From Pararhizobium capsulatum DSM 1112 (GTDB taxonomy: Bacteria; Pseudomonadota; Alphaproteobacteria; Rhizobiales; Rhizobiaceae): 64,000 bases of DNA. Location of the stretch: NCBI RefSeq assembly GCF_030814475.1, contig NZ_JAUSVF010000005.1:1-64000 (forward strand), written 5' to 3'. The position numbers and the translations under genes are program-made. The notes below the pieces were generated by a model. That model made no database searches. It had not been told where the DNA came from and saw only the letters and a list, made by a program, of their open reading frames with translations. Shown piece after piece: positions 26,406-34,888 of the stretch. How positions within the stretch are numbered: position 1 is the first letter of the stretch; the number at the start of each line of letters is the position of its first letter.

Positions 26406-28070
26406 TTAGTTGCCTGACGGCAGTGTGATGTTGACGCCTTCCTTGGCGAGACTGTCCCTGACCCATTGGAACTTCTCATAATTTGAAAGTGTGATCGGGC
26501 CGGTATAGCCAAAACTCTGCAGCTTGCGCGGCGGATATTTGACGTATGTCGCCATGATCGTTTTCAGTTCTTCCCCCATGACCACGCCCATCCAGGTCCG
26601 CTCCGCGAAGTTGTTCATGAAGATGTCATAGCGTTCCTGTGGATCCTGCCACAGATCGAACACCTGAGGCACGGTGGCCACGTACTTCTCCTCGCCCTTC
26701 CAGCCAAGATTGGAATCGACGGCCAGACCACCAGTCTCTGCACCGTTATCTCCACGGATATTGAACGCGAACTTGTAGTTGTTCACGCGGATCGCACCGG
26801 GTGAAAGCTCGTTCTCCGTGAAATAGAACCAGCTTTTGCGCTCTGACTTGCCGCTACCGAGCAGGATCGGCGTCATGTCGTAGCTGTCGAAAATGATCGG
26901 CTTGTCTTCGCGGTCGTTTGTCGGCAGAGGGACGCCGCCGGTTGCTGCAAAGGTTGCCATCAGATCGAGACCACCAACGATGTCGTGGTTTTTGGTGCGG
27001 GGCTTAATCTTGCCCGGCCAAACGGCGATCGCGGGAACGCGATTGCCACCCTCGCGCAGCGTGCCCTTGGTGCCGCGGAAGGGGGTGTATCCGGCATCAG
27101 GATAGACGTCCTGCCAGGCACCGTTGTCTGTCGTATAAAAGACCAGCGTGTTCTTATCCATTCCGGTTTCACGCAGCTTGTCCATGATCCTGCCAATACG
27201 CGTATCGAGCTCGACAACCGAGTCCGCATACTTGCTTTTCGACAAGGATTTATGCTCGAACTCCGGTGCAGGCATATTCGGCTGATGCACCTTCATGAAA
27301 TTGACATTGATGAAGAACGGCTCATCAGGCTTCTTTGCTGCTTCATCTAGGAATTCGACGGCCGCCTTCTCGACATAACCGTCGAAGAACGGAATGCCGA
27401 CAACACCTTCCTTGCCGTCGATCACGGGCGTATCAACGTACTGGCCGTTGATCTTGAAGTCTTCCTTGACCTCGCCGCCGGCTACGCCCGAAAGCGAGCC
27501 TTTTGTCACCTTCTGGAACATCGCCCTCAACTTGGGATCCATGTCCGGAAACCAGGTCGGATCGGCGTATGTGTAGGCATTGAGATGATAGAGGCCGACA
27601 TATTTCATCTCATCATAGCCCTGCGCGATCGGTAGTGCGTAGTCCGACTCGCCCAAATGCCATTTGCCCGTGAAATAGGTATGATAGCCACCTCGCTTCA
27701 GCACCGAGGCGAGCGTCCACTCGGCCGCTGGCAGGCCGCCACCCTGGCCCTGGAAGGCAACGGTCGTCATGCCGCTGCGGTTTGGTATGCGTCCGGTCTG
27801 CATTGCCGCGCGACCGGGGGTGCAACTTGGCTGAGCATAGAACGAGAAGAAGGTCATACCTTCATCCGCCAGCTTGTCGATGTTCGGTGTCGGCATGCCG
27901 CGTCCTTCACCGCCGCCATAGGGTCCGAGGTCGCCGTAGCCTGTGTCGTCGGAGACGATGAAGAGAATGTTTGGCTTAGACGGCGATTGCGCCATCACAG
28001 GGGATAATGCCCCCACAAGAAACGTCGAAGCCGCCAAGGCTCCGACCGAATAGACGAGACGAAAATTCAT
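26406..28070 (-). CDS. Periplasmic arylsulfatase (sulfatase family, formylglycine type)
   Basis: 554 aa. A signal peptide (cut near VMA-QS, residue ~27) leads to the sulfatase core. NILFIVSDDTGYGDLGPYGG (~34-53) has the metal Asp pair, and PSCTPGRAAMQTGR (~81-94) contains Cys83 in the CxPxR formylglycine motif that a sulfatase-modifying enzyme must convert. FTGKWHLG (~140-147) and TTDNGAWQD (~310-318) carry further active-site Lys, His, Asp and Asn. It hydrolyses sulfate esters, with unknown substrate. No formylglycine-generating enzyme is encoded in this window. It heads the five-gene minus-strand operon, divergent from the histidine kinase. Confidence 0.93.
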   Translation of the reverse strand: MNFRLVYSVGALAASTFLVGALSPVMAQSPSKPNILFIVSDDTGYGDLGPYGGGEGRGMPTPNIDKLADEGMTFFSFYAQPSCTPGRAAMQTGRIPNRSGMTTVAFQGQGGGLPAAEWTLASVLKRGGYHTYFTGKWHLGESDYALPIAQGYDEMKYVGLYHLNAYTYADPTWFPDMDPKLRAMFQKVTKGSLSGVAGGEVKEDFKINGQYVDTPVIDGKEGVVGIPFFDGYVEKAAVEFLDEAAKKPDEPFFINVNFMKVHQPNMPAPEFEHKSLSKSKYADSVVELDTRIGRIMDKLRETGMDKNTLVFYTTDNGAWQDVYPDAGYTPFRGTKGTLREGGNRVPAIAVWPGKIKPRTKNHDIVGGLDLMATFAATGGVPLPTNDREDKPIIFDSYDMTPILLGSGKSERKSWFYFTENELSPGAIRVNNYKFAFNIRGDNGAETGGLAVDSNLGWKGEEKYVATVPQVFDLWQDPQERYDIFMNNFAERTWMGVVMGEELKTIMATYVKYPPRKLQSFGYTGPITLSNYEKFQWVRDSLAKEGVNITLPSGN

Positions 28071-28258
28071 CCTGAGATCCTCCAGTGAGGTTTGTTCGCG
28101 GAACCGCCAAGCGCTTCCGGCACATGCCCGTTTTCAGTTGACCGAAAATTAAATAAGCAATCCAATACGATGACGCTTTTCGAGGGTGTGCGTCGCTGAT
28201 GAGCAGTCGAGGCTGGGACGCACACTCAGGTGGGGAAGCTATCCGAGCCCTCTCGCCA

Positions 28259-28285
28259 GCGATATTGTACCTTTGGGCAAAAGTA
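28259..28285 (-). promoter_or_regulatory. Candidate FixJ-type regulator box between arylsulfatase and kinase genes
   Basis: The minus strand reads GCCCAAAGGTACAATATCG, which differs by one inserted base and a few substitutions from the boxes at 30898, 31395 and 32328 (consensus CYAAWGGRCAATAG). It lies about 190 bp before the arylsulfatase start and 90 bp before the kinase start. The similarity is visible; binding by the neighbouring response regulator is inferred. Confidence 0.45.
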
Positions 28286-28372
28286 TGTTTTCGCACCAAC
28301 TGGCACCTAAAGCGGTGGTTGTATTAGCAACCTCGACTTGTTAGATTGCGTTACCTTTTCGGGGGAAGAGCG

Positions 28373-30259
28373 ATGCGCATGCTATGTGACTGGGCCAGGC
28401 TGCAGCGATGGCTCACGAAGGTATGCAGCCTGTGCCTCCTTCTTCTCTTGCCGGGCCTCTCCACGGCGGTCGGCCAAACAATCAGCGAAACCCGTGCTCC
28501 GCGCATATTGGTGCTCTATCCCTATGACGAGCGGATCGCCGCAACCACGGTCGCGGGGGAAGCGGTAAGGAAGCGACTACTTGATGCCACGGGTGGAAAA
28601 ATCGACCTTTTCTCCGAGTTCCTCGACCTTTCACGCTTTCCTGAGGCGGAGCATGTTGATCGCATGGGGAAATTTCTTGCGGAAAAGTATGCGGTTCGCC
28701 AGCCGGACGTGGTCATCGCACTTGGCGAACAGTCGGCAAATTTCATCGCGAAACATCGGGCATCGCTGGCAAAGGACGCCCGGCTCGTTGTCGCCGGGTT
28801 CAACAGGTCGACCGCTCTCAGAATGAACCTTCCAGCCGATGTGACGGGGGTGTTCACCGAGTTCAACATTCTCAAGACCGCGGAGTTGGCTCGACGTCTG
28901 CAGCCTGATGCCCGTCATCTTTTCGTCATCGGCGGATCATCGGAGTTTGATCGATGGTGGTTGGAAGCGGCGAAAACCGATCTGACGTCGTTTTCGAAGA
29001 ACTATGATACCACTTACCTTGAAAACCTGACGATTGAGGAGCTTGCTGCCAGGGCGGCGGCATTCCCTCGCGACAGCATTGTCTTGATGCTGACTATCTT
29101 CAAGGATCGAAGCGGCCGCAACTTCATTCCAAGGGACGCCGTCAAGCAAATAGCGGCCAACGCGAATGCTCCCATTTATGGTCCATATCCTACTTATCTC
29201 GACTATGGGATCGTTGGCGGAAACGTCGTCACGTTCGAGTCGCTCGGAACCACGGTGGCCGAGCTAGCGTTGGATGTCCTCCATGGAAAACCAGTCGAAC
29301 ACGCTCAGGCACCATTAGTCGACATGGTCGATGCGCGGCAGCTCAAGCGATGGGGGCTTTCTGATAAGTACTTGCCACCCGGCACGGTCCAGATGTTCCG
29401 GCAGCCAAGTTTACTGGAAGATCATTGGATCGACGTGTCCGTCGCCGTCTTTGTCGTCGCGCTGCAGAGTGTAGTAATCACCATACTCCTTCTGGAACGC
29501 CGTCGTCGTCTAAAAGCAGAAATTCAGTCCCGACATCGCTTGCTGGAGGTCATCCACCTCAACCAGTCCGCGACCGCAGGCGCTCTTTCGGCCTCCATAG
29601 CCCACGAATTGAACCAACCGCTTGGAGCCATTCGCAGCAATGCCGAGGCGGCCTCGATCGTGTTGAGGTCCCCCTTTCCGGATTTGAAACTGATTGAGCA
29701 AATCCTCGTCGATATACGCGATGATGATCAGCGTGCCCACGACATCATTTCCCGTATGAGGGGACTTCTGAAGAAGAGGCGCGAAATTGACTGGCAGGTA
29801 TTCGATCTGAACGAGCTGACCTCCACCGCTATCAAGATCCTGCAGGGTGAAGCGGTTCGCAGGGGCATAGTGGTCAGTTCCAGCCGAGCTGAAGACCCTC
29901 TGCCCATCCGCGCGGATAGGCTTCATGTTCAGCAGGTCATTCTCAACATCGCAATCAATGCGATGGATTCGATGGGCGTGGCGGGTACGAACAAGAACAT
30001 TTCACTTGAGACGCGGCTGACAAAAGACGCAAAGGCGGAGTTGTCGATCTCCGATTCCGGCGACGGCATCCCGGAAGACAAGCTGGCAACGATCTTCGAA
30101 CCCTTTTACACGACCAAGGCCGCCGGGACCGGCCTCGGTCTTTCGATCGCCCGCACGATCGCAGAAACGTACGGCGGCAGAATTTTGGCATCCAACAGAT
30201 GCGGAGGCGGCGCCGTTTTTCGCCTGGTCCTGCCCCTTGCACGCTCGGACCACCCATGA
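28373..30259 (+). CDS. Sensor histidine kinase with periplasmic ABC-substrate-binding-like sensor
   Basis: 628 aa. A signal/anchor helix (LCLLLLLPGLSTAVG, ~20-35) is followed by a periplasmic-binding-protein-like sensor (APRILVLYPYDERI, ~42-55; PDVVIALGEQSANFI, ~116-130; GIVGGNVVTFESLG, ~281-294). A transmembrane helix lies at ~352-375. The H-box SIAHELNQPLGAIRSNAE has phospho-His near residue 411, and the ATPase N/G boxes NIAINAMDSM and GTGLGLSIARTIAETYGG complete the kinase. The kinase core is FixL/NtrB-like. It should sense an extracytoplasmic ligand and phosphorylate the FixJ-type regulator that overlaps its stop by 4 bp. ATG 28373 follows GGGGGAAGAG. Confidence 0.9.
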   Translation: MRMLCDWARLQRWLTKVCSLCLLLLLPGLSTAVGQTISETRAPRILVLYPYDERIAATTVAGEAVRKRLLDATGGKIDLFSEFLDLSRFPEAEHVDRMGKFLAEKYAVRQPDVVIALGEQSANFIAKHRASLAKDARLVVAGFNRSTALRMNLPADVTGVFTEFNILKTAELARRLQPDARHLFVIGGSSEFDRWWLEAAKTDLTSFSKNYDTTYLENLTIEELAARAAAFPRDSIVLMLTIFKDRSGRNFIPRDAVKQIAANANAPIYGPYPTYLDYGIVGGNVVTFESLGTTVAELALDVLHGKPVEHAQAPLVDMVDARQLKRWGLSDKYLPPGTVQMFRQPSLLEDHWIDVSVAVFVVALQSVVITILLLERRRRLKAEIQSRHRLLEVIHLNQSATAGALSASIAHELNQPLGAIRSNAEAASIVLRSPFPDLKLIEQILVDIRDDDQRAHDIISRMRGLLKKRREIDWQVFDLNELTSTAIKILQGEAVRRGIVVSSSRAEDPLPIRADRLHVQQVILNIAINAMDSMGVAGTNKNISLETRLTKDAKAELSISDSGDGIPEDKLATIFEPFYTTKAAGTGLGLSIARTIAETYGGRILASNRCGGGAVFRLVLPLARSDHP

Positions 30260-30888
30260 ACCCCATCATCCACATTGTCGACGACGACCTTTCCTTTAGG
30301 ATCGCCTTAGGACGGTTGCTATCGGCATCGGGATACGGCGTCGCTCTCTATGCTTCGGGTGAAGAGTTGCTCGCACGGCTGCCAGGGATCGAACATGGAT
30401 GCATCCTGCTTGACCTCGACATGCCAGGATTGAGCGGACTAGCCTTGCAAGAAAAGCTGTCGACGATGGCTCCGCTGCTTCCCATTGTGTTTCTGACAGG
30501 GCACGGTGACATTAAAGCAGGCGTTCAGGCAATGAAGGCGGGTGCCGACGACTTTCTGGAGAAACCTGCAACAGCCGACATCCTGCTTGAGACCATTGAT
30601 AAATCGCTGCGGCGTGCCGACATCCGCCAAGAGGAGTTTGCGCGCACGAATGCTTCCCGAGCCCGTCTATCAAATCTTACACCGCGCGAATTCGAAGTCT
30701 TGCGGCTGCTCGTTCGCGGCAAGCTCAACAAGCAGATCGCGCACGCTCTAGGCACGTCCGAAAGGACGATCAAAGCCCATCGACACAATCTCATGGAGAA
30801 AATCGGCGCAAGATCCCTGGCGGAAGCGGTTTCCATCGCCGAGCGGCTGGGACTTGTCGATCTCGTTGAAGAGGGCGATGCCTCTTGA
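30256..30888 (+). CDS. FixJ/NarL-type response regulator
   Basis: 210 aa. The receiver domain has the acidic pair IVDDD (~7-11), phospho-Asp53 in LLDLDMPG, Thr82 region FLTGHGD and Lys in EKPA (~104). It is joined to a LuxR-type HTH (LTPREFEVLRLLVRGKLNKQ then IAHALGTSERTIKAH, ~141-175). The overall plan is FixJ. The start ATG 30256 overlaps the kinase stop (ATGA), which shows coupling and identifies the pair. The motif repeated at 28259, 30898, 31395 and 32328 is the best candidate for its binding site (inference). Confidence 0.93.
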   Translation: MNPIIHIVDDDLSFRIALGRLLSASGYGVALYASGEELLARLPGIEHGCILLDLDMPGLSGLALQEKLSTMAPLLPIVFLTGHGDIKAGVQAMKAGADDFLEKPATADILLETIDKSLRRADIRQEEFARTNASRARLSNLTPREFEVLRLLVRGKLNKQIAHALGTSERTIKAHRHNLMEKIGARSLAEAVSIAERLGLVDLVEEGDAS

Positions 30889-30897
30889 AGCGGTGCT

Positions 30898-30917
30898 TCA
30901 CCAAAGGACAATAGCGG
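30898..30917 (+). promoter_or_regulatory. Repeated motif, candidate response-regulator box (copy upstream of the single receiver)
   Basis: TCACCAAAGGACAATAGCGG lies 64 bp before the TTG start of the next gene. It shares CAAxGGACAATAG with the copy at 31395-31415 and AAAGGxCAATAG with that at 32328-32350. Three such matches in 1.5 kb, each ahead of a gene of the same cluster, are unlikely by chance. Confidence 0.6.
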
Positions 30918-30981
30918 CAGCTCGGCACTCGTCATAGGATCACGCCCGAAAGGGGTTGGTTTGACCCCGGAGAGGTGTTTC

Positions 30982-31365
30982 TTGGAAAACTCACCTGGCA
31001 CCGTGGCTGTGGTCGATGACGATCCGAGCATGCTTAGAAGCGTCGAGCGGCTGTTGACCGCGAACGGGTTCATGACGGAGGGCTACCCGTCAGCCGAAGG
31101 TTTTCTCCGGCGCGCGCAGCTTGAAAACGTCCACTGCCTCGTCCTTGACATTCATCTAGGCGGCATGTCGGGTGTCGAGCTGTGGAATTCCCTGAGACAG
31201 AGGGGTTCCAATCTTCCAATCATTTTCATGACAGCGGTGGAAGACGAAACACTCGAGCGTGCTGCCGTCGATGCCGGATGCGTCGCGTATCTTCGAAAAC
31301 CGTTTCAGGCGAAATCCCTCATTGCGGCTGTCAACAGAGCGCTCGAGGTCCAGCCACTCGACTGA
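30982..31365 (+). CDS. Stand-alone response-regulator receiver domain protein
   Basis: 127 aa, receiver only: VAVVDDDPSMLRSVERLL (~8-25), phospho-Asp in VLDIHLGGMSG (~51-61), IIFMTAVED (~78-86) and YLRKPF (~102-107). The DxxMP motif is altered to DIHLG, losing the usual Pro. It lacks an output domain, like CheY-type or phosphorelay proteins; the family resembles the FixJ receiver. TTG 30982 is proposed as start because GGAGAGG lies 6 bases upstream; TTG 30961 is in frame but has no such site. It probably accepts phosphate from, or buffers, the adjacent kinase. Confidence 0.87.
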   Translation: MENSPGTVAVVDDDPSMLRSVERLLTANGFMTEGYPSAEGFLRRAQLENVHCLVLDIHLGGMSGVELWNSLRQRGSNLPIIFMTAVEDETLERAAVDAGCVAYLRKPFQAKSLIAAVNRALEVQPLD

Positions 31366-31394
31366 GCATTGTTCGAACGGAATTCTGTCGCAGC

Positions 31395-31415
31395 TTCCCC
31401 AATGGACAATAGACG
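31395..31415 (+). promoter_or_regulatory. Repeated motif, candidate response-regulator box (copy upstream of channel-like gene)
   Basis: The core CCCCAATGGACAATAGACG starts at 31397, preceded by TT. It stands 240 bp before the ATG of the membrane protein at 31658. It matches the 30898 copy at 13 of 14 bases of the core and the 32328 copy at 11 of 14. Confidence 0.6.
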
Positions 31416-31657
31416 AGGCTCCGATCTTGGTTCACAGATCAATGCCGCGCGGACCCATTGTTCGGCGAACGAATGAAGGCGACCCATATTCTTCGGATCG
31501 GCTTCAACCATGACCGACGGTTTTACCCTGTTCACCGAAGCGGTGCTCATCTGACATCAAAAAACACTGCAAGGGACTGAGCTTGGGTGGCGGGAAGGTT
31601 GAGAGCTTCCCCGCGCAGAATGCCGGAAAGGATTCATAAACGGGAGGATTCTGTCCG

Positions 31658-32314
31658 ATGAGCGATGTAATCAAGGCAAATGACGAACCTCGCTGGCCGG
31701 CCGTGATGGGGATACTCGCAGTGTTCGCGCTCTTGGAGGTGCTACCGAACCACGTCCATGCAATTCCGCGATGGGTTTCGTACGCGGTTGTGGTCGCAGC
31801 TCTCGTTCCAATGATCATGGTAACGGTGTCGACCGACAAGACAATCTGGCTCCGTATCGAGCGAGTTGCTATCATGTTGCTGGCCAGTGTCTACGCTGGC
31901 AATACGGCCGCGGAACTCGGAGATATGATTGGCATCATCACGATCCACCCGCCCGAGACGCGATCGGTCTCTCTTTTGACGTCGTCATTTACGATCTGGG
32001 TCACCAACGTTCTTACCTTCTCACTGCTTTACTGGCAGATCGATGCGGGCGGTCCGACGCGCATCGCGCGTGGCATCACAAGGAGACCAGACTGGCTCTT
32101 TCCACAGACGTCCGCTCCCGAACTCGCATCACCCGGTTGGACACCGCTCTACGTCGATTATCTATCCCTGGCATTCAACACGGCGACGGCTTTTAGTCCG
32201 ACCGACGTACTGCCACTCACACGGCGCGCGAAGTCGCTCATGATGCTCGAGAGTGCGATTTCGCTGCTGACCCTCGTGCTGGTGGCCGCGCGCGCCGTGA
32301 ACGTTATTCCGTAG
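31658..32314 (+). CDS. Channel-like membrane protein with altered pore motif
   Basis: 218 aa, five or so hydrophobic segments (~15-30, 38-55, 68-85, 107-127, 190-212). The C-terminal part YVDYLSLAFNTATAFSPTDV then LPLTRRAKSLMMLESAISLL (~162-201) follows the plan of a two-helix potassium-channel pore: pore helix, filter, inner helix preceded by the arginine-rich linker. The filter position has TAFSPTD instead of TVGYGD. It resembles proteins annotated as ion channel-like or DUF1345-like; transport activity is unproven. Part of the cluster linked by the repeated motif. ATG 31658 has GGGAGG about 8-10 bases upstream (GGGAGGATTCTGTCCG). Confidence 0.6.
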   Translation: MSDVIKANDEPRWPAVMGILAVFALLEVLPNHVHAIPRWVSYAVVVAALVPMIMVTVSTDKTIWLRIERVAIMLLASVYAGNTAAELGDMIGIITIHPPETRSVSLLTSSFTIWVTNVLTFSLLYWQIDAGGPTRIARGITRRPDWLFPQTSAPELASPGWTPLYVDYLSLAFNTATAFSPTDVLPLTRRAKSLMMLESAISLLTLVLVAARAVNVIP

Positions 32315-32327
32315 CCTCCACGTCGAT

Positions 32328-32350
32328 TTCCCTAAAGGGCAATAGACTGG
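32328..32350 (+). promoter_or_regulatory. Repeated motif, candidate response-regulator box (copy upstream of DUF2721 gene)
   Basis: The core CCCTAAAGGGCAATAGACT begins at 32330. It lies 94 bp ahead of the DUF2721 gene and just after the stop of the channel-like gene. The inner CCCTAAAGGG is itself close to palindromic. Confidence 0.6.
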
Positions 32351-32443
32351 TCCCTAGCTTTCCAGCCACAAACAGGAAGGCCTGCTTATCGATCACGGCC
32401 TGGTCCGGTGGTTGCGGCACGAATTCCAGTAGTAGGTTTTGGC

Positions 32444-32875
32444 ATGTCAGTCGATGCTGATCAGCTTTCAACAATGATCAATCACGCGGTTGCGCCGGCG
32501 TTCATGCTCAACGCCGTCGCGGCGTTGGTGGCGGTGCTGGTCAATCGGATCTCTGGCGTCACACAACGGATTAGAAGCCTCCGCGAGATTGATGAAAATG
32601 ATGTCGCCCGAGCCTGGCTAAAGCCTGAAATCGGGGAGTTGCGGCAACGGGAAATTCTCTTGAACGGCGCGTTGCTCCTCGCTGTGTTGGCCGGAATTGG
32701 CGTGACGTTTCTGCTTCTGTTCGGATTCGTCGTCGCATTCTTGGGATATCGTCACGAGCCGGGAGCCGCCGTACTATTCGTTGCTGCACTCTGCTTCCTG
32801 GCAGCTTCGCTCTTCCGATTTCTCCAGGACATCAGGCTTTCAAAAAGCGAGCATGACGATCATCGGAAGAGATGA
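32444..32875 (+). CDS. DUF2721 family membrane protein
   Basis: 143 aa. Three hydrophobic segments (~18-36, 72-96, 104-122) and the motif AVAPAFMLNAVAALVAVLVN then RISGVTQRIRSL (~12-43) followed by RQREILLNGALLL (~64-76) are those of DUF2721 (Pfam PF11026), small proteins of unknown role with an amphipathic cytoplasmic segment between helices 1 and 2. ATG 32444 starts the domain; the upstream in-frame GTG/ATG region to 32408 is not supported. It belongs to the kinase/channel cluster by position and upstream motif. Confidence 0.82.
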   Translation: MSVDADQLSTMINHAVAPAFMLNAVAALVAVLVNRISGVTQRIRSLREIDENDVARAWLKPEIGELRQREILLNGALLLAVLAGIGVTFLLLFGFVVAFLGYRHEPGAAVLFVAALCFLAASLFRFLQDIRLSKSEHDDHRKR

Positions 32876-33164
32876 CTCTGGGCGATAAGGCGCGCCCGCC
32901 CTCATGTCGGTCAGGGACGCAGTCGTTGCCTCTGACTGAAAACAGACAACGCGTTGGTTTCGGCGCGACAGTATCTATGCGCGGCAAGCGTGCCCCTAGT
33001 CGATCTCGGCTCGCCAGCACCTTGGAACTAGATCCTCAGATCGCTTTTAATTCTAGGCGGGGCTGCCTGACGGATCCTACGGCAGCTACGTTGGTGTCCC
33101 GATGTTTCCCGCCTACAACATCAACCAACGAAACCGTGGCTGCGGCCCAAACGTGGATGTAGCA

Positions 33165-33665
33165 ATGACTGAACTTTCTACACCCGGACCCATGATGGAG
33201 ATGCTACTCGGCACCCTCATCATGATCGTGATCATTTTCGTGCATGGCGTCGGCATACGGATGATTAATCTGCACTTCAGTCGGACTTGGGCACACATGC
33301 ATGCCAACACACCAAATTGGCGGCTCAATGTACTTCTTGCTCTAACCATCGGGTCGCTGGCCGTTCTCCACTTCTCCGAGACCTTTCTCTGGGCCATGCC
33401 GCTCTCCTTCGGCGGATTGATACCGTCGATGCGGGACAGCTATTTCTATGTGCTGGAGAACTACACGACGCTCGGTGAAGGCAATGTCAGCCTGCCGGAT
33501 CAATGGAGATTGCTTGGCCCCATCATCTCGATGTCAGGGCTGTTTACGTTCGGCTGGACGGGAAGCGTACTTGTCAGCGTCATGACCGATTTCGGACACC
33601 TGGATAAGCTGCGCGCGAAAGGCTCCGAAGCCATCGACCCACTGGAGCAGAGGGACGCGCGATAG
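33165..33665 (+). CDS. Two-helix pore-type channel-like protein with altered filter
   Basis: 166 aa. Hydrophobic segments at ~12-32 (LLGTLIMIVIIFVHGVGIRM), ~57-77 and ~122-142. The stretch DSYFYVLENYTTLGEGNVSL (~91-110) has the layout of a K+-channel pore helix and filter (YFSxxTxTTVGYGDV), but GEGN replaces GYGD. The following GPIISMSGLFTFGWTGSVLV matches the inner helix. Such degenerate pores are annotated as ion channel family proteins in rhizobia. ATG 33165 starts just before the first helix. It is the second channel-like gene of the cluster. Confidence 0.7.
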   Translation: MTELSTPGPMMEMLLGTLIMIVIIFVHGVGIRMINLHFSRTWAHMHANTPNWRLNVLLALTIGSLAVLHFSETFLWAMPLSFGGLIPSMRDSYFYVLENYTTLGEGNVSLPDQWRLLGPIISMSGLFTFGWTGSVLVSVMTDFGHLDKLRAKGSEAIDPLEQRDAR

Positions 33666-34194
33666 TCGAAGGATACAGCCATCACCAGGACGTTAGGAAC
33701 GTTGCGATCAGATAAACGTCATTCATTCTCTTGCCCGTAAGACAACGTAACTGTCCAATTGGACTGCGTGAAAATCGCAGGGACGCGCCTCGGCGCATTG
33801 AATATCGACGGCTATGCGCCTCCGCAGTTCTGCGAATGTGACCCTCCAAGGCTGCACCTCCGCCGCCCTTGGGATGATCGCGACTGATGGTGCGCTTGTC
33901 CACCCCGCCTTGCGCCGTCGCCGCTGCTGCGCGCAACTGCCGGCGCGCCCTCCATCCCCCTCATTTGGTATCACAAAGCAAATAATCGGCAGCTTCGCGC
34001 AATCAGCGGCTCAGCGAGCTTGCTATTGGTGACGGCGGAGGGATGCCGCCACGCATGCTAGGCGCGCGCCCTCATCATCGATGTCCTGAACCGTGAGCGT
34101 GCGCTTCCTGAGTGCTGGCGCACATAAGAGCCGCCCGTTTGACATTGTCGCCCAACACAGGCTGAACCGGATTTGGGATACACTGGAGAATAGA
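33666..34194. other. Gene-free stretch
   Basis: About 530 bases. Several short open frames exist on both strands but none has family likeness, a ribosome site or consistent codon use. The last part is the leader of the nuclease gene. Confidence 0.5.
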
Positions 34195-34800
34195 ATGACG
34201 ACAAAGCTGATCGCCGCAGCAATCGCGGCCACCGCCGCTTTCGCGGCTCCTGCTTATGCTGGAATCAACGTCGTAGACGGAGACACGATCAAGATCGATG
34301 GTCGGACGATCCGCATCGTGGAGATTGACACGCCGGAATTCTACCGACCGCGCTGTGAAGCCGAACTGGTCAAGGCGCTGGAGGCCAAGGAACGGCTCCG
34401 CCTGCTTCTCGACAGCGGCAAGGTCACGTTCAAATCGACTGGACGCGACCTCTATGGCCGCACGCTGGCAAAAGTCTTCGCCGGGGACACCAATGTCGGG
34501 ACGGTGCTGATCAAGGAAGGTTATGCGCTTCCCTACCAGCCGGGTGCGGCCTCCAAGCTCAATCGCCTTCAGGCGTGGTGCGGGCCGTCCGCGACGCTGG
34601 AAGATGTCTGGCGCGGATCGGTCAAGCCGTTGACCGTCGTCGCCGCACGAAAGAAGCACTCCGACGAACAGGGCGAGGTCAGTAGGCCATTTCCGAACTG
34701 TGCCGCCGCCCGCGCGGCTGGAGCGGCACCCGTTTACGCAGGCGATCCCGGCTACCAGCCGAAACTCGATCGGGACCATGACGGCGTGGGCTGCGAATAA
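34195..34800 (+). CDS. Secreted thermonuclease-family protein with excalibur domain
   Basis: 201 aa. A signal peptide (IAAAIAATAAFAAPAYA, cut near residue 22) is followed by an SNase-like OB fold: VVDGDTIKIDGRTIRIVEID (~26-45) with the calcium Asp residues, and TGRDLYGRTLAKVFA (~82-96) with the catalytic Arg/Glu region. The end, QPKLDRDHDGVGCE, is an excalibur calcium-binding motif (DxDxDGxxCE). Such proteins degrade nucleic acid outside the cytoplasm in a Ca-dependent way. ATG 34195 is preceded by GGAG. Monocistronic. Confidence 0.88.
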   Translation: MTTKLIAAAIAATAAFAAPAYAGINVVDGDTIKIDGRTIRIVEIDTPEFYRPRCEAELVKALEAKERLRLLLDSGKVTFKSTGRDLYGRTLAKVFAGDTNVGTVLIKEGYALPYQPGAASKLNRLQAWCGPSATLEDVWRGSVKPLTVVAARKKHSDEQGEVSRPFPNCAAARAAGAAPVYAGDPGYQPKLDRDHDGVGCE

Positions 34801-34888
34801 CCCCGTCATCAGACCATGGGCAACGGTTTGACGACGGGAAAAGCTCTGCCTTGTCGCTTGTGATCCCGACAGTGTAGGGCCGGCCCCA

